From Dictyobacter vulcani (GTDB taxonomy: Bacteria; Chloroflexota; Ktedonobacteria; Ktedonobacterales; Ktedonobacteraceae): DNA of 64,000 bases. Positions within the stretch are counted from its first letter, which is position 1, and every line of letters begins with the position of its first letter. The notes under the pieces are model-generated. The model saw nothing but the letters and a program-made list of their open reading frames with translations. It did no database searches and was not told the origin of the DNA. The position numbers and the translations under genes were made by a program. Below, one piece after another: positions 17,888 through 26,710 of this stretch. The stretch covers positions 3,162,001 through 3,226,000 of the forward strand of contig NZ_BKZW01000001.1 in NCBI RefSeq assembly GCF_008974265.1, read 5' to 3'.

Positions 17888-18060
17888 TGTACACTCACTC
17901 TCCTATTTGTTCAGCATGGTGAAAGTGTACGGTAGAGACAAACTTTCGTCAAGAGATCCAGCCTATCTGGGATATGCTCACGCAGCCTGAGGCCTGCTCT
18001 GCTGCATGCTATAATGCCTGCATAAGACTGGCAACTATATCTTAGAAGCGAGGAATAATT

Positions 18061-19245
18061 ATGTCTTTGCCTACCATACGTACGATTACGCTTGGCATTT
18101 CAGAAGCACATCCTATTTCACGGCAAACATTACAGGCGGCCCGACAATTGCTCACGCAGGCGCAGGAGCATTATTATGCTGCTGGCTATGATGTACAAAC
18201 CGTGCGCCTCTCTACCCGCTCTTTGTTGGATGACCTGTCTGACTGGTCTGCTGCAGCTATTCTTACCTATGTTCGGGAGTTACAGAACGTTCTGGATGGT
18301 TTACAACTGGAATATTGCTCACTCGGGACTGGCTTTGCCTGCCGGCCTGATTTTCCATTGCAACGACTGGACCTGCTGGGAGATATTTTGATTGCGACCA
18401 ATGCTCTTAGTTCTACGGTAAGTCTGGCGGATAGTGAGCATGGTTTGCGCTTTGAGGCTGCGCTTCCTGTCGCTCGCTTGATGGGACGGTTGGCACAGGA
18501 AACTACGGAAGGTTTTGGTAATTTTCGCTTTGCAATGCTGGCCTGCGTTCCTCCTGATGGTCCTTTTTTTCCAGCCGCCTACCATACAGGCGTCAGCAAT
18601 CTGACTATCGGTTTACAGGGCGCCCCATTGATTATGCAGGCATTGGAGGAATTGGGAGCCGATGGTCGGCAGGCACTGGATCTGCGACAGGTTACCAACC
18701 AGGTGCTTAACGTACTGGAAGCACAGGCGGGTCCGGTGGTGGCAGTTGGGCAAAGTATTGCCCGGGAGCATGGGATCCTGTTTGGAGGCATTGATCTTTC
18801 ACCGGCACCTATGGGTGAGGTCAGTATTGTGCGTGCCATGGAATTATGCGGCTATGGCCCGTTGGGTTCCGCTGGCACCCTGGCGGTAGCAGCAGCCTTG
18901 ACGACGGCCTTAAAGGGCACCTCCTTGCCGACGTGTGGTTATAATGGGCTCATGTTGCCGGTACTGGAGGATGCTGTGCTTGGTCAGCGCTGGGCCGAAG
19001 GCCGGGTCAATGCTCATCAACTCCTGTTGTATTCGAGCGTCTGTGGCACTGGTCTGGATACTATCCCCCTGGCGGGCGATAGTACACCTGAAAGTATTGC
19101 GCATCTGTTATTGGATGTCGCAACCCTGGCGGTGCGCTACCAAAAACCACTCTCCGCCCGTCTTTTCCCGGTACCAGGTCGACGAGCTGGAGAGTTCACA
19201 CAATTTACTTCACCGTATCTTACAAATACACGCATTACAGGCTAA
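18061..19245 (+). CDS. DUF711 (UPF0210) family protein
   Basis: This 394-residue soluble protein belongs to the PFL-like DUF711 family. Characteristic stretches include FGNFRFAMLACVPPDGPFFPAAYH, NVLEAQAGPVVAVGQ, FGGIDLSPAPM and SVCGTGLDTIPLAGD. Family members are about 400-450 residues, often encoded next to an ACT-domain protein, and their biochemical role is not established. Here no ACT gene is adjacent. The start ATG follows GAGGAAT at good spacing. The gene converges on the GAF gene with 22 bases between the stops. Confidence 0.8.
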   Translation: MSLPTIRTITLGISEAHPISRQTLQAARQLLTQAQEHYYAAGYDVQTVRLSTRSLLDDLSDWSAAAILTYVRELQNVLDGLQLEYCSLGTGFACRPDFPLQRLDLLGDILIATNALSSTVSLADSEHGLRFEAALPVARLMGRLAQETTEGFGNFRFAMLACVPPDGPFFPAAYHTGVSNLTIGLQGAPLIMQALEELGADGRQALDLRQVTNQVLNVLEAQAGPVVAVGQSIAREHGILFGGIDLSPAPMGEVSIVRAMELCGYGPLGSAGTLAVAAALTTALKGTSLPTCGYNGLMLPVLEDAVLGQRWAEGRVNAHQLLLYSSVCGTGLDTIPLAGDSTPESIAHLLLDVATLAVRYQKPLSARLFPVPGRRAGEFTQFTSPYLTNTRITG

Positions 19246-19267
19246 TATGCATGGTTACAGGTGGCAA

Positions 19268-19867
19268 TTAAAGGGAGACATGGGAGCCCCAGAAGGCGTT
19301 CATTACCCCATGGTAGGAACTGCGGATATTTTCGTAGAGGCGGGCATTCTCAATTGCCAGGGCAGCCAGACTGGCCAATACAGAGAGGAACTGGATGTCG
19401 TCTTCAACAAAGTCACTGAGATGATCTGTATAGACACGCATAACACCAATGGCGTTACCATGTACTTCAAGGGGAACACAAAGCACTGAGACCAGCCCTT
19501 CCTGGCGGGCTGCGTCTTTATATTGGAAGCGAGGATCGGTACGTACATCAGGAATGTAGACTGGTGAACCGCCGAGTGCCTCACTATCGATCGGGCTATT
19601 GACCACGCTTACTGGTCCTTTAGCCAGATATTCGCCGCTGAGTCCATTGACTGCGCTCAGTCGCAGTTGTCCTGTTTCCGCATCCAACAGTCGTAGACCA
19701 CAGGCTTTGACCTGCATGGCTTCAGTAATACTGGTGACAACGCTCTGCAAGACCTGATCAAGCTCCAGGCTGGACGAAATAGTCAGTGCAGCCTGGTGAA
19801 GTGCTTTATAATAATCTTTTTGTGGGAGTTCCGCCTGCCTCCTCGTACTCGAGTCATCCTTCATCAT
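19268..19867 (-). CDS. GAF-domain protein
   Basis: This 199-residue protein is almost entirely one GAF domain (about residues 30-185). It starts with the usual amphipathic helix (LHQAALTISSSLELDQVLQSVV), followed by ACGLRLLDAETGQLRL, the YIPDVRTDPRF motif, GLVSVLCVPLEVHGNAIGVMRVY, and a final helix ending LAALAIENARLYE. No kinase or cyclase output domain is attached, so it may bind a small ligand and act through a partner. Starts at either of two adjacent ATG codons behind GGGGAGAGAATT. Confidence 0.85.
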   Translation of the reverse strand: MMKDDSSTRRQAELPQKDYYKALHQAALTISSSLELDQVLQSVVTSITEAMQVKACGLRLLDAETGQLRLSAVNGLSGEYLAKGPVSVVNSPIDSEALGGSPVYIPDVRTDPRFQYKDAARQEGLVSVLCVPLEVHGNAIGVMRVYTDHLSDFVEDDIQFLSVLASLAALAIENARLYENIRSSYHGVMNAFWGSHVSL

Positions 19868-19888
19868 AATTCTCTCCCCAACACATAA

Positions 19889-19924
19889 TGCTAGTTTCTA
19901 TGTGTGTACAATTACACATACACT
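19889..19924. promoter_or_regulatory. inverted repeat upstream of the GAF gene, possible operator
   Basis: CTAGTTTCTATGTGTGTA and TACACATACACTAG form an imperfect palindrome separated by CAAT, 22 bases before the GAF gene start. Position and symmetry fit an operator or a 5'-leader hairpin; no regulator is identified. Confidence 0.35.
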
Positions 19925-20077
19925 AGTAATACGTATGGAGGGTAATATACGTATCAGTTCCAGCAGGGAAAGCCCGATTTTCTTGACCTTCAGTTTTTCC
20001 CCTGACTGGCGGTACTGCAAACTATGATCTGGTGGAACTACCCCAATGTTGATGGTCAGTTATCTACTGATAAACCT

Positions 20078-20587
20078 CTATGCATGCATTGAACTTCCTG
20101 GTGGTGGATCCTGTACCAACCAGACGCGGCAGGGCGCGTTTGCCAGTACATACGACACGGTTTTGCTTAGTTCGCTCTGGCTCTTGCCATTGTGACGCAT
20201 TAAACCGATTAACAACAAACCACAATTGTGATCTTTTGCCTCATCGACAATAGCCGGTCCCGCATCACGTGCCTGAACAACTTCAGCAACTGCTTCGCAA
20301 CCCACGCGTTCAGCAATCCCCATTGCTGAATTCAGCATTTGATCTGCACGTTCAGATTCCTGAGTCAGGACGGCCTTTAGCGGCAATGCACGTGGCACTT
20401 CTATGACATGAACGAGATGGACCTTACGTTTGGCTCCTTTTGCCATCTGGCAACCAAGATAGACAAGATTGGCGTCCAGCTTCTCGCCACTAATAATAAC
20501 AGCGATAGCCCCGGCCGCGCATTCTCCTAGAGCTGATTTGCTGATCTCAGTCTCTTCTTTGGTCTTGGAACCCCATAAGTGAACCAT
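20078..20587 (-). CDS. universal stress protein (UspA family)
   Basis: This 169-residue protein has one Usp domain: AIAVIISGEKLDANLVYLGCQMA at the first strand-helix unit, AERVGCEAVAEVVQARDAGPAIVDEAKDHNCGLLLIGL in the middle, and a SELSKTVSYVLANAPCRVWLVQ end typical of the family. The ATP-binding GX2GX9G(S/T) loop is present only in degenerate form (GLMRHNGKSQSELSKTVS), so nucleotide binding is uncertain. The start lies behind GGAGGGGAG. Monocistronic; the 5' flank has no clear motif. Confidence 0.8.
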   Translation of the reverse strand: MVHLWGSKTKEETEISKSALGECAAGAIAVIISGEKLDANLVYLGCQMAKGAKRKVHLVHVIEVPRALPLKAVLTQESERADQMLNSAMGIAERVGCEAVAEVVQARDAGPAIVDEAKDHNCGLLLIGLMRHNGKSQSELSKTVSYVLANAPCRVWLVQDPPPGSSMHA

Positions 20588-20930
20588 GATTTCTCCCCTC
20601 CTGATGGAGCGTGATAAACAGCATCATCTGGCACCTTCAGTGTCAGTTTACCTTCAACGAACGTCTATAAATCTGACATCCGGGCGACTAAGCATTCTAT
20701 CGTTCTAGATAAGGAGCGTCAATAATGGATACAGCTATAAGTACTTCTGTACTGCTTACTTGCTAGTAAAATTGACGACCTCCATTGTTTTTGTGCAAGT
20801 AATGTTGTCTATATTACGAAAGACGCACAAAAAAGGATATGGCGGGGAACAAACAGGCACCTGGCTTGAAAAATTGTTATCCATGTCTTCCATAAAAGAG
20901 AAAAGCGACCGAGTGGCCGCTTTTCTGTCT
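20588..20930. other. intergenic region of 343 bases with clpS terminator at its left edge of clpS
   Basis: No gene is supported here; a 69-codon plus-strand frame starting at 20760 has no convincing ribosome-binding site or homology. The last 40 bases hold the clpS terminator. The part before 20710 presumably carries the uspA promoter. Confidence 0.5.
20894..20926 (-). terminator. rho-independent terminator of clpS
   Basis: On the minus strand AGAAAAGCGGCCACTCGGTC is followed by GCTTTTCT and a T-rich stretch (CTTTTATG). The stem AGAAAAGCG/CGCTTTTCT closes on a GC-rich loop immediately downstream of the clpS stop codon. Confidence 0.7.
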
Positions 20931-21239
20931 TTACTCTGGTTCGATAGTTGCTGTGAGTTGATAGCTTAATAATCGTTCCTGGTAGTATTCAGCTACCTCC
21001 CGGGGACAAACAATGACGATTGCCTGTCCATTCAGGTGAGCGGTCAGCATAATGCGCTCTGCTTCTGGTACTGTCAACGTATTGACGGCATGAACGAGAG
21101 CGAAGATTACATAGTTCATTTCATTGTAATCGTCATTATGGACAATAACCTTGTAAGGAGGCAGAAGTTTTGTGCGGTTGAGCACGATCTCTTCTGGCTT
21201 CACCTGGAAACGTGTTATGGTCCACTGATCGTCGGACAT
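20931..21239 (-). CDS. clpS: ATP-dependent Clp protease adaptor ClpS
   Basis: The chain is 102 residues from ATG 21239, which follows GGAGAAG; an upstream in-frame ATG at 21254 is less well placed. The ClpS core is clear: PPYKVIVHNDDYNEMNYVI (the NDD motif that receives N-degron substrates), LVHAVNTL, and AHLNGQAIVIVCPREVAEYYQERL. ClpS docks on the N-domain of ClpA/ClpC and delivers proteins with N-terminal bulky residues. No clpA or clpC is in the window. The gene is monocistronic with its own terminator. Confidence 0.92.
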   Translation of the reverse strand: MSDDQWTITRFQVKPEEIVLNRTKLLPPYKVIVHNDDYNEMNYVIFALVHAVNTLTVPEAERIMLTAHLNGQAIVIVCPREVAEYYQERLLSYQLTATIEPE

Positions 21240-21349
21240 GGATATCTTCTCCATTATAAACAGTATGATTGTGCCTTAAGCTTTCCCAAATCTATTGTAA
21301 CCAAGTGTTACGTATTTTACTAGTGTCTTAGCTAACATTACTATAGAAT

Positions 21350-22700
21350 TGACACTCCCCCCGATAAAGCGAGGGGGATTCTTCTTTCACTCACCAGGCT
21401 TGCTCGATGCTATCGCTAGCAACGAGTAGAGGTCCAATGTCCAGAAACGTTCCCAACCCACTACGGGGTGGTGGTTCCTGCCTGCCCGGCAGTACCGTTC
21501 TCTAAGGCTTTTTGTAAGATATTTCGCGCCGCATTTTCATCGCGATCCATGATCAGTCCACAGGAACAGATATGAGTCCGGACGCTCAGGCTCTTCTTCA
21601 CCATCGTCCCACACCGCGAACACTTCTGGCTCGTGAAATGTGGTGCCACTTTGATGATGGGGATCGCATGCATGGCTCCATAGTAACCTATCCAGGCCAG
21701 GAACCCTCCCCAGGCCGCATCATTGATCGATTTTGCCAGATGCCTGTTCTTCACCATATTGGCGATCTTAAGATGTTCAAACGCTATCAAGTCGTGAGAC
21801 GTGACCAACGCGTTCGCCTGTTTTCTGGCGAAATCTTCACGCTGCCTTTGAACTTTGAGATGCGCTTTGGCCAGCCGCTTGCGTGCTTTCATGCGATTGC
21901 GGCTTTGCTTCTGCGTGCGAGAGAGGCGCCGATGCAGGTGTTTGAGTCGTTTCTCGGCTTTGCGCAGATACCGAGGATTCTCTACCGTATGCCCGTTGGA
22001 GTCAGTCGTGTAGGCGTTCAACCCCACATCAATGCCGACGATCGCCCCCGTTGGGATATGCTCAACCACGCGCTCAGCCCGGACACAAAACTGACAGTAG
22101 ATGCCGTCCGCCCGTTTGATGAGCCGGACACGTTTAATCTGCTTCAATGGAAAGGTTTCAACCGCACGGGTTCCAACCAGGCGTAGCCGGCCAATGCCGC
22201 AGCCATCAGTAAAGAGGATGTGGCGGCCATCGGCAGCAAGCTTCCAACCAGACGTTTTATATTCCAGGCTGCGATTATCATGCTGAAACGTCGGATAGCC
22301 CTTTTTCCCCGGTTTCTTCTGCCGACAGTTATCATAGAAGCGGGAAATAGCCATCCATGCACGATCGGCCGCCGATTGGCGAGCCTGGGAATTAAGGCAA
22401 GCCGCAAAGGAGAAGGCATGAGCCAGCACGGCGCAATACTTTCGTAAGTCATTCTGGCTTATGCCTCGCTCATCCATCCAGAGGCGGAGGCATTTATTGC
22501 GAATGAATTGAGTGATACGGATCGCCTCATCAATTGCTGCATATTGCTGCTGGTTTCCATCAATTTTGTATTCAAACACGAGCATGTGCATACTTCTCCA
22601 TGGTGATCGTCGTAAGTATCTCTCAGCTGTATTGAAAAGTCAACCAATACTGATCAATATGGAACGGCGCTTTCATTCCCTGCTTTGAAGCAGGGGTTTT
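21350..22700 (-). mobile_element. IS200/IS605-type element 2 (tnpB only)
   Basis: The right end, read on the minus strand, is a CCCCCTCGCTTTATCGGGGG hairpin ending GGAGTGTCA (21350-21357 in plus numbering). The left end is a CCCCTGCTTCAAAGCAGGG hairpin followed by AATGAAAGCG (22670-22700). No tnpA is present. The ends match element 1, so both could be mobilised by one TnpA elsewhere in the genome. Confidence 0.7.
21461..22591 (-). CDS. tnpB: TnpB-family RNA-guided nuclease (IS605 OrfB), catalytic residues present
   Basis: This 376-residue protein has the normal TnpB length and layout: an N-terminal helix-turn-helix-like region, a WED-like beta part, the RuvC-I Asp in GIDVGLNAYTTD, a long basic helix (RRLSRTQKQSRNRMKARKRL), the RuvC-II Glu in IAFEHLKIANM, a zinc ribbon (CSRCG...CSCG) and the RuvC-III Asp in DRDENAARNIL. 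All three acidic residues are in place, so it should be an active omega-RNA-guided nuclease. The RNA would come from the right end beyond the stop codon (about 21350-21480). Its sequence is only distantly related to the TnpB of element 1. Confidence 0.9.
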   Translation of the reverse strand: MHMLVFEYKIDGNQQQYAAIDEAIRITQFIRNKCLRLWMDERGISQNDLRKYCAVLAHAFSFAACLNSQARQSAADRAWMAISRFYDNCRQKKPGKKGYPTFQHDNRSLEYKTSGWKLAADGRHILFTDGCGIGRLRLVGTRAVETFPLKQIKRVRLIKRADGIYCQFCVRAERVVEHIPTGAIVGIDVGLNAYTTDSNGHTVENPRYLRKAEKRLKHLHRRLSRTQKQSRNRMKARKRLAKAHLKVQRQREDFARKQANALVTSHDLIAFEHLKIANMVKNRHLAKSINDAAWGGFLAWIGYYGAMHAIPIIKVAPHFTSQKCSRCGTMVKKSLSVRTHICSCGLIMDRDENAARNILQKALENGTAGQAGTTTP

Positions 22701-22721
22701 CCCGCGCTCGGTTTGATAAAA

Positions 22722-22759
22722 AAACATCCCATTCCCAGTGGAATGGGAATGGGATGTTT
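22722..22759 (-). terminator. rho-independent terminator of the membrane protein gene
   Basis: AAACATCCCATTCCCA (22722-22737) and TGGGAATGGGATGTTT (22744-22759) are perfect arms. Read on the minus strand the stem is followed by a T-rich run. It lies 15 bases after the stop codon at 22775. Confidence 0.85.
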
Positions 22760-22774
22760 GGCTATTGAATTTTA

Positions 22775-23356
22775 TTATTCTTGTCGACTGACGCTCCGAT
22801 CGAGGCGGCCCTGATTATTGAGCAAGATGGCGCGCGCACGTGAATTGCGACTGATATTTTCGGGATCTTCAAAGCGTAAGGCAATGACATTTAGTTTGCC
22901 CTGTGCTTGCCGCCCACTTGTCGGGGGAGGCGCTTTCTGAGCTTCCTGGCCAATTGCGCCACGTACGCGTCCACGTCTGAGCAAGCCAAGGATCGCGCCG
23001 AGTACTACGCCGACTGCGGCACCGACCAGCAAGGTTGTGGGCTCAGGTAAATTGGGCAATGCAAACGTCGTGGCAAAGGTAAGTCCTGTGACGACCAGAC
23101 CACAGACAATTGCGAATAGCAAGATAATCGCCGGTTTAGGACCGGACCGTTGGTGTGTCAGAAAGAAATCACCGCGGGCCTGATTGGGTCCATGTTCGCG
23201 GAACTGGCCACTGCCAGCGCTACCGGCAGGAATTTGAAAAATCTCATCCTGGTTGAAGCCGGCTTTTTTGAGCTTCTCTGAGGCCGCTTCCGCTTTTAAT
23301 TCATCGGGGAAGACTGCCAGCAGATCGTAGCTGGCGTGTTGTTGTTGTTGTTGCAT
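22775..23356 (-). CDS. membrane protein with two TM helices, general-stress-like, function unknown
   Basis: The protein is 193 residues from ATG 23356, chosen because AGGAGCT is 8-10 bases upstream; an in-frame ATG at 23386 has no such site. After a Gln-rich start it has a soluble region (ASYDLLAVFPDELKAEAASEKLKKAGFNQDEIFQIP) reminiscent of proteins that sense or position near the membrane (DUF1269/YflT-like heat-induced stress domains). Then come two TM helices (AIILLFAIVCGLVVTGLTFA and a glycine-zipper-like LVGAAVGVVLGAILGLL), followed by a short soluble tail. The stress-protein link is an inference from the alternating AEAASEKLKKAGF pattern. Confidence 0.6.
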   Translation of the reverse strand: MQQQQQHASYDLLAVFPDELKAEAASEKLKKAGFNQDEIFQIPAGSAGSGQFREHGPNQARGDFFLTHQRSGPKPAIILLFAIVCGLVVTGLTFATTFALPNLPEPTTLLVGAAVGVVLGAILGLLRRGRVRGAIGQEAQKAPPPTSGRQAQGKLNVIALRFEDPENISRNSRARAILLNNQGRLDRSVSRQE

Positions 23357-23385
23357 ACAAAGTAGCTCCTGGTAAGGGTACGCCA

Positions 23386-23510
23386 TTCAATCGTGTGAGT
23401 GAAGTCGCCTGACAGGCTGGGTCGCTTCGGCCGAAGAGATCAGGTTTCCATGCTTGAGCTGTGGCGACTTCACTAGCCGCGAGTGAGCGGCGTTCACGAT
23501 TGCTTTTTAA
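23386..23510 (+). repeat. dispersed hairpin repeat, long form with nested inverted repeat
   Basis: The same outer ends as at 13467-13502 (TTCAATCGTGTGAG ... CGGCGTTCACGATTGC) enclose 89 extra bases. The insert itself has an 11-base inverted repeat, GTGAAGTCGCC and GGCGACTTCAC. The insert is bounded by GTGAG repeats, so the short form may be a deletion product. It sits upstream of the membrane protein gene. Confidence 0.7.
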
Positions 23511-23593
23511 TAGCACGCCAATACTCGTTTTGGAGTTTATTATACACCGTCAGAAAGAAATCTGGTGGTGTGCTTTGCTATCCTGTTGAGAGA

Positions 23594-23614
23594 CAGCAGC
23601 CTTGACGGCTGCTG
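23594..23614 (-). terminator. hairpin after dnaA
   Basis: CAGCAGCC and GGCTGCTG are separated by 5 bases directly after the dnaA stop codon. No strong T-run follows, so it may stabilise the 3' end as much as terminate. Confidence 0.5.
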
Positions 23615-25255
23615 CTATAAAGATCGGTTTTGTAGGGAATCGAGGACAGAGGCAATTTCCTGGCGCGCCTGATCATTATTACCTATCTCGGCATTCACTT
23701 TTTCCCAGCCATGCATGATGGTGGTGTGATCGCGGCCACCCAATGCGGTCCCGATTTGTAGCAGGGAGGCAGTGGTCTCTTCGCGCATCAGATACATCGC
23801 AACCTGTCGAGGCCAGACAATGTCCCTATCGCGTTGTTTACCACGTAACAGCAGAGGATTGACGTTGTAGTAGCGACAGACGCCATCAAAGACCGCTTCG
23901 ACGGTCAGGTTCGAGGTAACCGGTGGCTTTTTGTCATAGATATGTTCAAGGGCCTGGGCTGCCAGACTGACTGTGAGCGGTGCATCATGTAAGGTCGCAT
24001 AGGCAATGACACGGTTGAGCGCACCCTCTAGCTCACGAACACTGCTACAAACCGGGCGAGCGATATACTCGATGACTCCGGCAGGGACGGTGAAACGTAG
24101 TGAATCACATTTCGAGCGTAGGATCGCCAGGCGGTGCTCATATTCAGGAGGTTGGACATCCGCCAGCAGTCCCCACTCAAAGCGGGAGCGTAGGCGATCC
24201 TGCAGGCTACTAATGGCCTTGGGGGGACGGTCACTGGTTACCACAATCTGCTTATTGGCATTGTGTAGTGAATTAAAAGTATGAAAAAACTCTTCTTCGG
24301 TTGATTCTTTGCCCGCGATAAACTGAATATCGTCTACCAGCAAAATATCGATCTGACGATATTTTGCGCGAAACTCTTCTGTTTTCTGAAAACGAATGGC
24401 GTTAATGATCTCATTGGTAAACTTTTCAGAAGTCGTATACAGCACATTGAGTCCAGCGCTCTCTCCCGCATGGCCAATGCCATGGAGAAGATGGGTTTTG
24501 CCCAGACCTACGCCGCCGTACAGGAAAAGCGGATTATAGATCCTGCCAGGGTTCTCGGCTACCGCAAGCGATGTGGCATGGGCCAGTTTATTTGATTTGC
24601 CAACGATAAATGAGCTGAAGGTGTAGCGTGGATTAAGCAAACCTTCAATGCTTGGATGAACAGGACTGTATTCTTGCTTTTTGGCTGGTTCTGTGCGTTG
24701 TGGTTCCTCAGTTTTTGCCTGTCCTTCAGGGTAAGAACCATAAGACAATGCTGCTGGTGGCTCAGAGGCAGGTTCTTGCTTATAAGGAGCCACTGGTCGC
24801 TGTGGAATGCCATAGTCCTCTTTCCGCTGGCGATAGGCAGTCTCCGGTGGGGACGAGGGCGCTTTTGCATTGATGGCAGGTGTCGCATCAGGAGGCGGGA
24901 CACGTTTTCCACGTAATGGAGCGGAAAGTCTGCCCTTGGAAAGGCGATAAGTGCGTTTGGCTGGTCGGTAGGAACTCGGGTCTGATGACTCATCTGCTGC
25001 TGTTGGCTGCTCTTTAGTAACCTCAAAGCGGACCTCGACAGGACCACCTGTGATGTCTACTAACGTGGAACGGATTAGTTCCTGGAAGCGAGTTTCTAAT
25101 TGGGCTTTGGCAAAGGTGGTAGGAACACGAATAATGAAGACGCTATCTTGAAAGGAGAGCGCCGAGGTTCCCTGAAACCAGGTGGTAAAAACGGCAGAGT
25201 TTACTCTTGATCGTAATCGTTCTATTGCTGTTTGCCAGATTTGTTTTGCATTCAC
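23615..25255 (-). CDS. dnaA: chromosomal replication initiator protein DnaA
   Basis: The protein has about 546 residues. The start is set at GTG 25255 because the chain then begins VNAKQIWQTAIERL, matching the usual DnaA N-terminus, and AAGGGG lies about 8 bases before it; a GTG at 25264 is an alternative. Domain I (residues 1-85) is followed by an unusually long Pro/Ser-rich domain II (about 90-210). Then come the AAA+ domain (LNPRYTFSSFIVGKSN, Walker A GGVGLGKTH, Walker B ILLVDDIQFIAGKEST) and domain IV with the box-recognition signature GGRDHTTIMHGWEKV. DnaA-ATP opens oriC. dnaN and recF are not adjacent and no clear DnaA boxes flank the gene, so this may be a secondary copy or a displaced one. 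Confidence 0.92.
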   Translation of the reverse strand: MNAKQIWQTAIERLRSRVNSAVFTTWFQGTSALSFQDSVFIIRVPTTFAKAQLETRFQELIRSTLVDITGGPVEVRFEVTKEQPTAADESSDPSSYRPAKRTYRLSKGRLSAPLRGKRVPPPDATPAINAKAPSSPPETAYRQRKEDYGIPQRPVAPYKQEPASEPPAALSYGSYPEGQAKTEEPQRTEPAKKQEYSPVHPSIEGLLNPRYTFSSFIVGKSNKLAHATSLAVAENPGRIYNPLFLYGGVGLGKTHLLHGIGHAGESAGLNVLYTTSEKFTNEIINAIRFQKTEEFRAKYRQIDILLVDDIQFIAGKESTEEEFFHTFNSLHNANKQIVVTSDRPPKAISSLQDRLRSRFEWGLLADVQPPEYEHRLAILRSKCDSLRFTVPAGVIEYIARPVCSSVRELEGALNRVIAYATLHDAPLTVSLAAQALEHIYDKKPPVTSNLTVEAVFDGVCRYYNVNPLLLRGKQRDRDIVWPRQVAMYLMREETTASLLQIGTALGGRDHTTIMHGWEKVNAEIGNNDQARQEIASVLDSLQNRSL

Positions 25256-25704
25256 ACGCAGCACCCCTTTGGGGATTGGTTTATTGTAGCTAGTGTCTCA
25301 ATTTGCTTTTAAATACACGCTCCGCACGTTATCAGGTGTAGGTATAGGTGTTTTTAGATAAAAAATAATTCTCTGATAGTAATTTCGTGACGGCAGAGTG
25401 TAATGGTAGCATTAAATCAAAATGCTGTAAAGCCCTTCTTTCGTACCATCGAGACTATTGTAATCGGCGGCAGAATGTTCACGTGTTGATGCGCTCTTTT
25501 GCCTGCCGATTAGCGCCTTTGGTACCAGTTCGCGAATTATTTCATAGTTTTTATACGTTGTGTAAAGTATAATGAACCAGTTATGATTTCTCTGCTGTTA
25601 AATGGTTCCACGTGTAAGTTGTTTTACTTGTTGGGGTGGTGGATGGGGAAGAATTGCATACTAGAAAATACTTTTTATACATACATAAGTCAAGGAGCTT
25701 TTTT
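25256..25704. other. intergenic region between dnaA and the lipoprotein gene
   Basis: This is a divergent promoter region of 449 bases, moderately A/T-rich. It was inspected for TTATCCACA-type DnaA boxes in both orientations; none with more than a partial match was noticed (the nearest is TTATCAGGT near 25329). No gene is supported. Confidence 0.5.
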
Positions 25705-26409
25705 ATGTCTCTCTTTTTACGATCTGGACAACACTGGGAGCGCCGTTCCCCTATACGCGCAGTCCTCTCTCTGGTCTGTCTACTCATTCTCTTGAGTATG
25801 ATGATTACCGCGTGCTCGGATGATACCACGACAAAGAATAGCAATAGTGCCACGCCGACCCCGGCACCTGTAGCTTTGACGCAACTGGCCTGGTGTGACA
25901 AGCCACATCAAGTATTTCGGGATGAGGCTTCGTCCCATGAGCAGGCCGCTAATGGACAGACAACCGGTCTGGGACCGGCCGATGGTAAGGTAAAAACGAT
26001 TGCGGACTGGAAAACCATGAAGGCGAATCTGGGTTTCTCGCTTTATCTGCCCAAAAGCCTGCCTGCTGGTTCCTGTCTCTTAAATGTTTCTGGCTCGCTG
26101 CGTGATCCTATTTTTGGCAGTAATTTTACCATTACCTATGTCTTGCCGAGCCAGGATGCTATCAGTTTCTCGCAGGCACCGGTACGTATTAAGAATATCA
26201 ATTTTCAGTGCACTGTTTCACAGGATACAAGATCAACCGCCAAAACAAATAGCACGCCAACCCCGAGCGCCGCGAAAGATCCCGTGCAATTATGTAATGG
26301 TATTCATGATAAAACCAACATTGTTTTTTCGGCCCGAGGTACCACCACGTATTTACAGCAGTTTTTTCAAAATCTGCAGCCGACCATGGATTGGATGCCA
26401 GCCAGGTAA
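25705..26409 (+). CDS. lipoprotein, function unknown
   Basis: The start ATG 25705 follows AAGGAG with a T-rich spacer; in-frame upstream codons lack such a site. The 234-residue product has a basic N-terminus (RSGQHWERRSPIR), a hydrophobic h-region (AVLSLVCLLILLSMM) and a lipobox ITAC with Cys about residue 37. A Thr/Pro/Ser linker (SNSATPTPAPVAL) typical of exported proteins follows. The mature part has no recognisable family; it contains the phrase NLGFSLYLPKSLPAGSCLLNVSGSL, as seen in uncharacterised actinobacterial and Chloroflexota lipoproteins with DUF4367-like folds (tentative). Probably anchored on the outer face of the membrane. Confidence 0.7.
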   Translation: MSLFLRSGQHWERRSPIRAVLSLVCLLILLSMMITACSDDTTTKNSNSATPTPAPVALTQLAWCDKPHQVFRDEASSHEQAANGQTTGLGPADGKVKTIADWKTMKANLGFSLYLPKSLPAGSCLLNVSGSLRDPIFGSNFTITYVLPSQDAISFSQAPVRIKNINFQCTVSQDTRSTAKTNSTPTPSAAKDPVQLCNGIHDKTNIVFSARGTTTYLQQFFQNLQPTMDWMPAR

Positions 26410-26710
26410 TGCGCGTCTGTCTATAGAGACGGGGAGTGAAATTTTCACCGCCGTTTCGTCGTAATACATGCAGCGCCAGTGTCTGGAATAACGTGATTCC
26501 CACAATGCTTAAAGAGGATGATTGCTTGCAAGTGAGGTTAAGGAAAAGCACTGACCTTGCTCCCGAAGAGGTGGCGGATGAGGGTACAGGATGCAGTTCC
26601 TCTAAGGCTTACACTCGACGCTCAACTTACACTTCTGATATAATGGACAGAAGTTTTACATGCACGCGCACTATATTCAAGCGTGTATACCAATGGGAGG
26701 AACTTTTAAC
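26410..26710. other. intergenic region before the FHA gene
   Basis: About 300 bases without a supported gene. A short hairpin (GTCTCTATAGAC-like, near 26416-26430) follows the lipoprotein gene. The stretch before 26711 contains GGGAGGAAC as the FHA gene ribosome-binding site. Confidence 0.45.

Noticed and set aside
25256..25704. oriC next to dnaA
   Set aside because: No cluster of TTATCCACA-like boxes and no clear A/T-rich unwinding element with repeats was seen.
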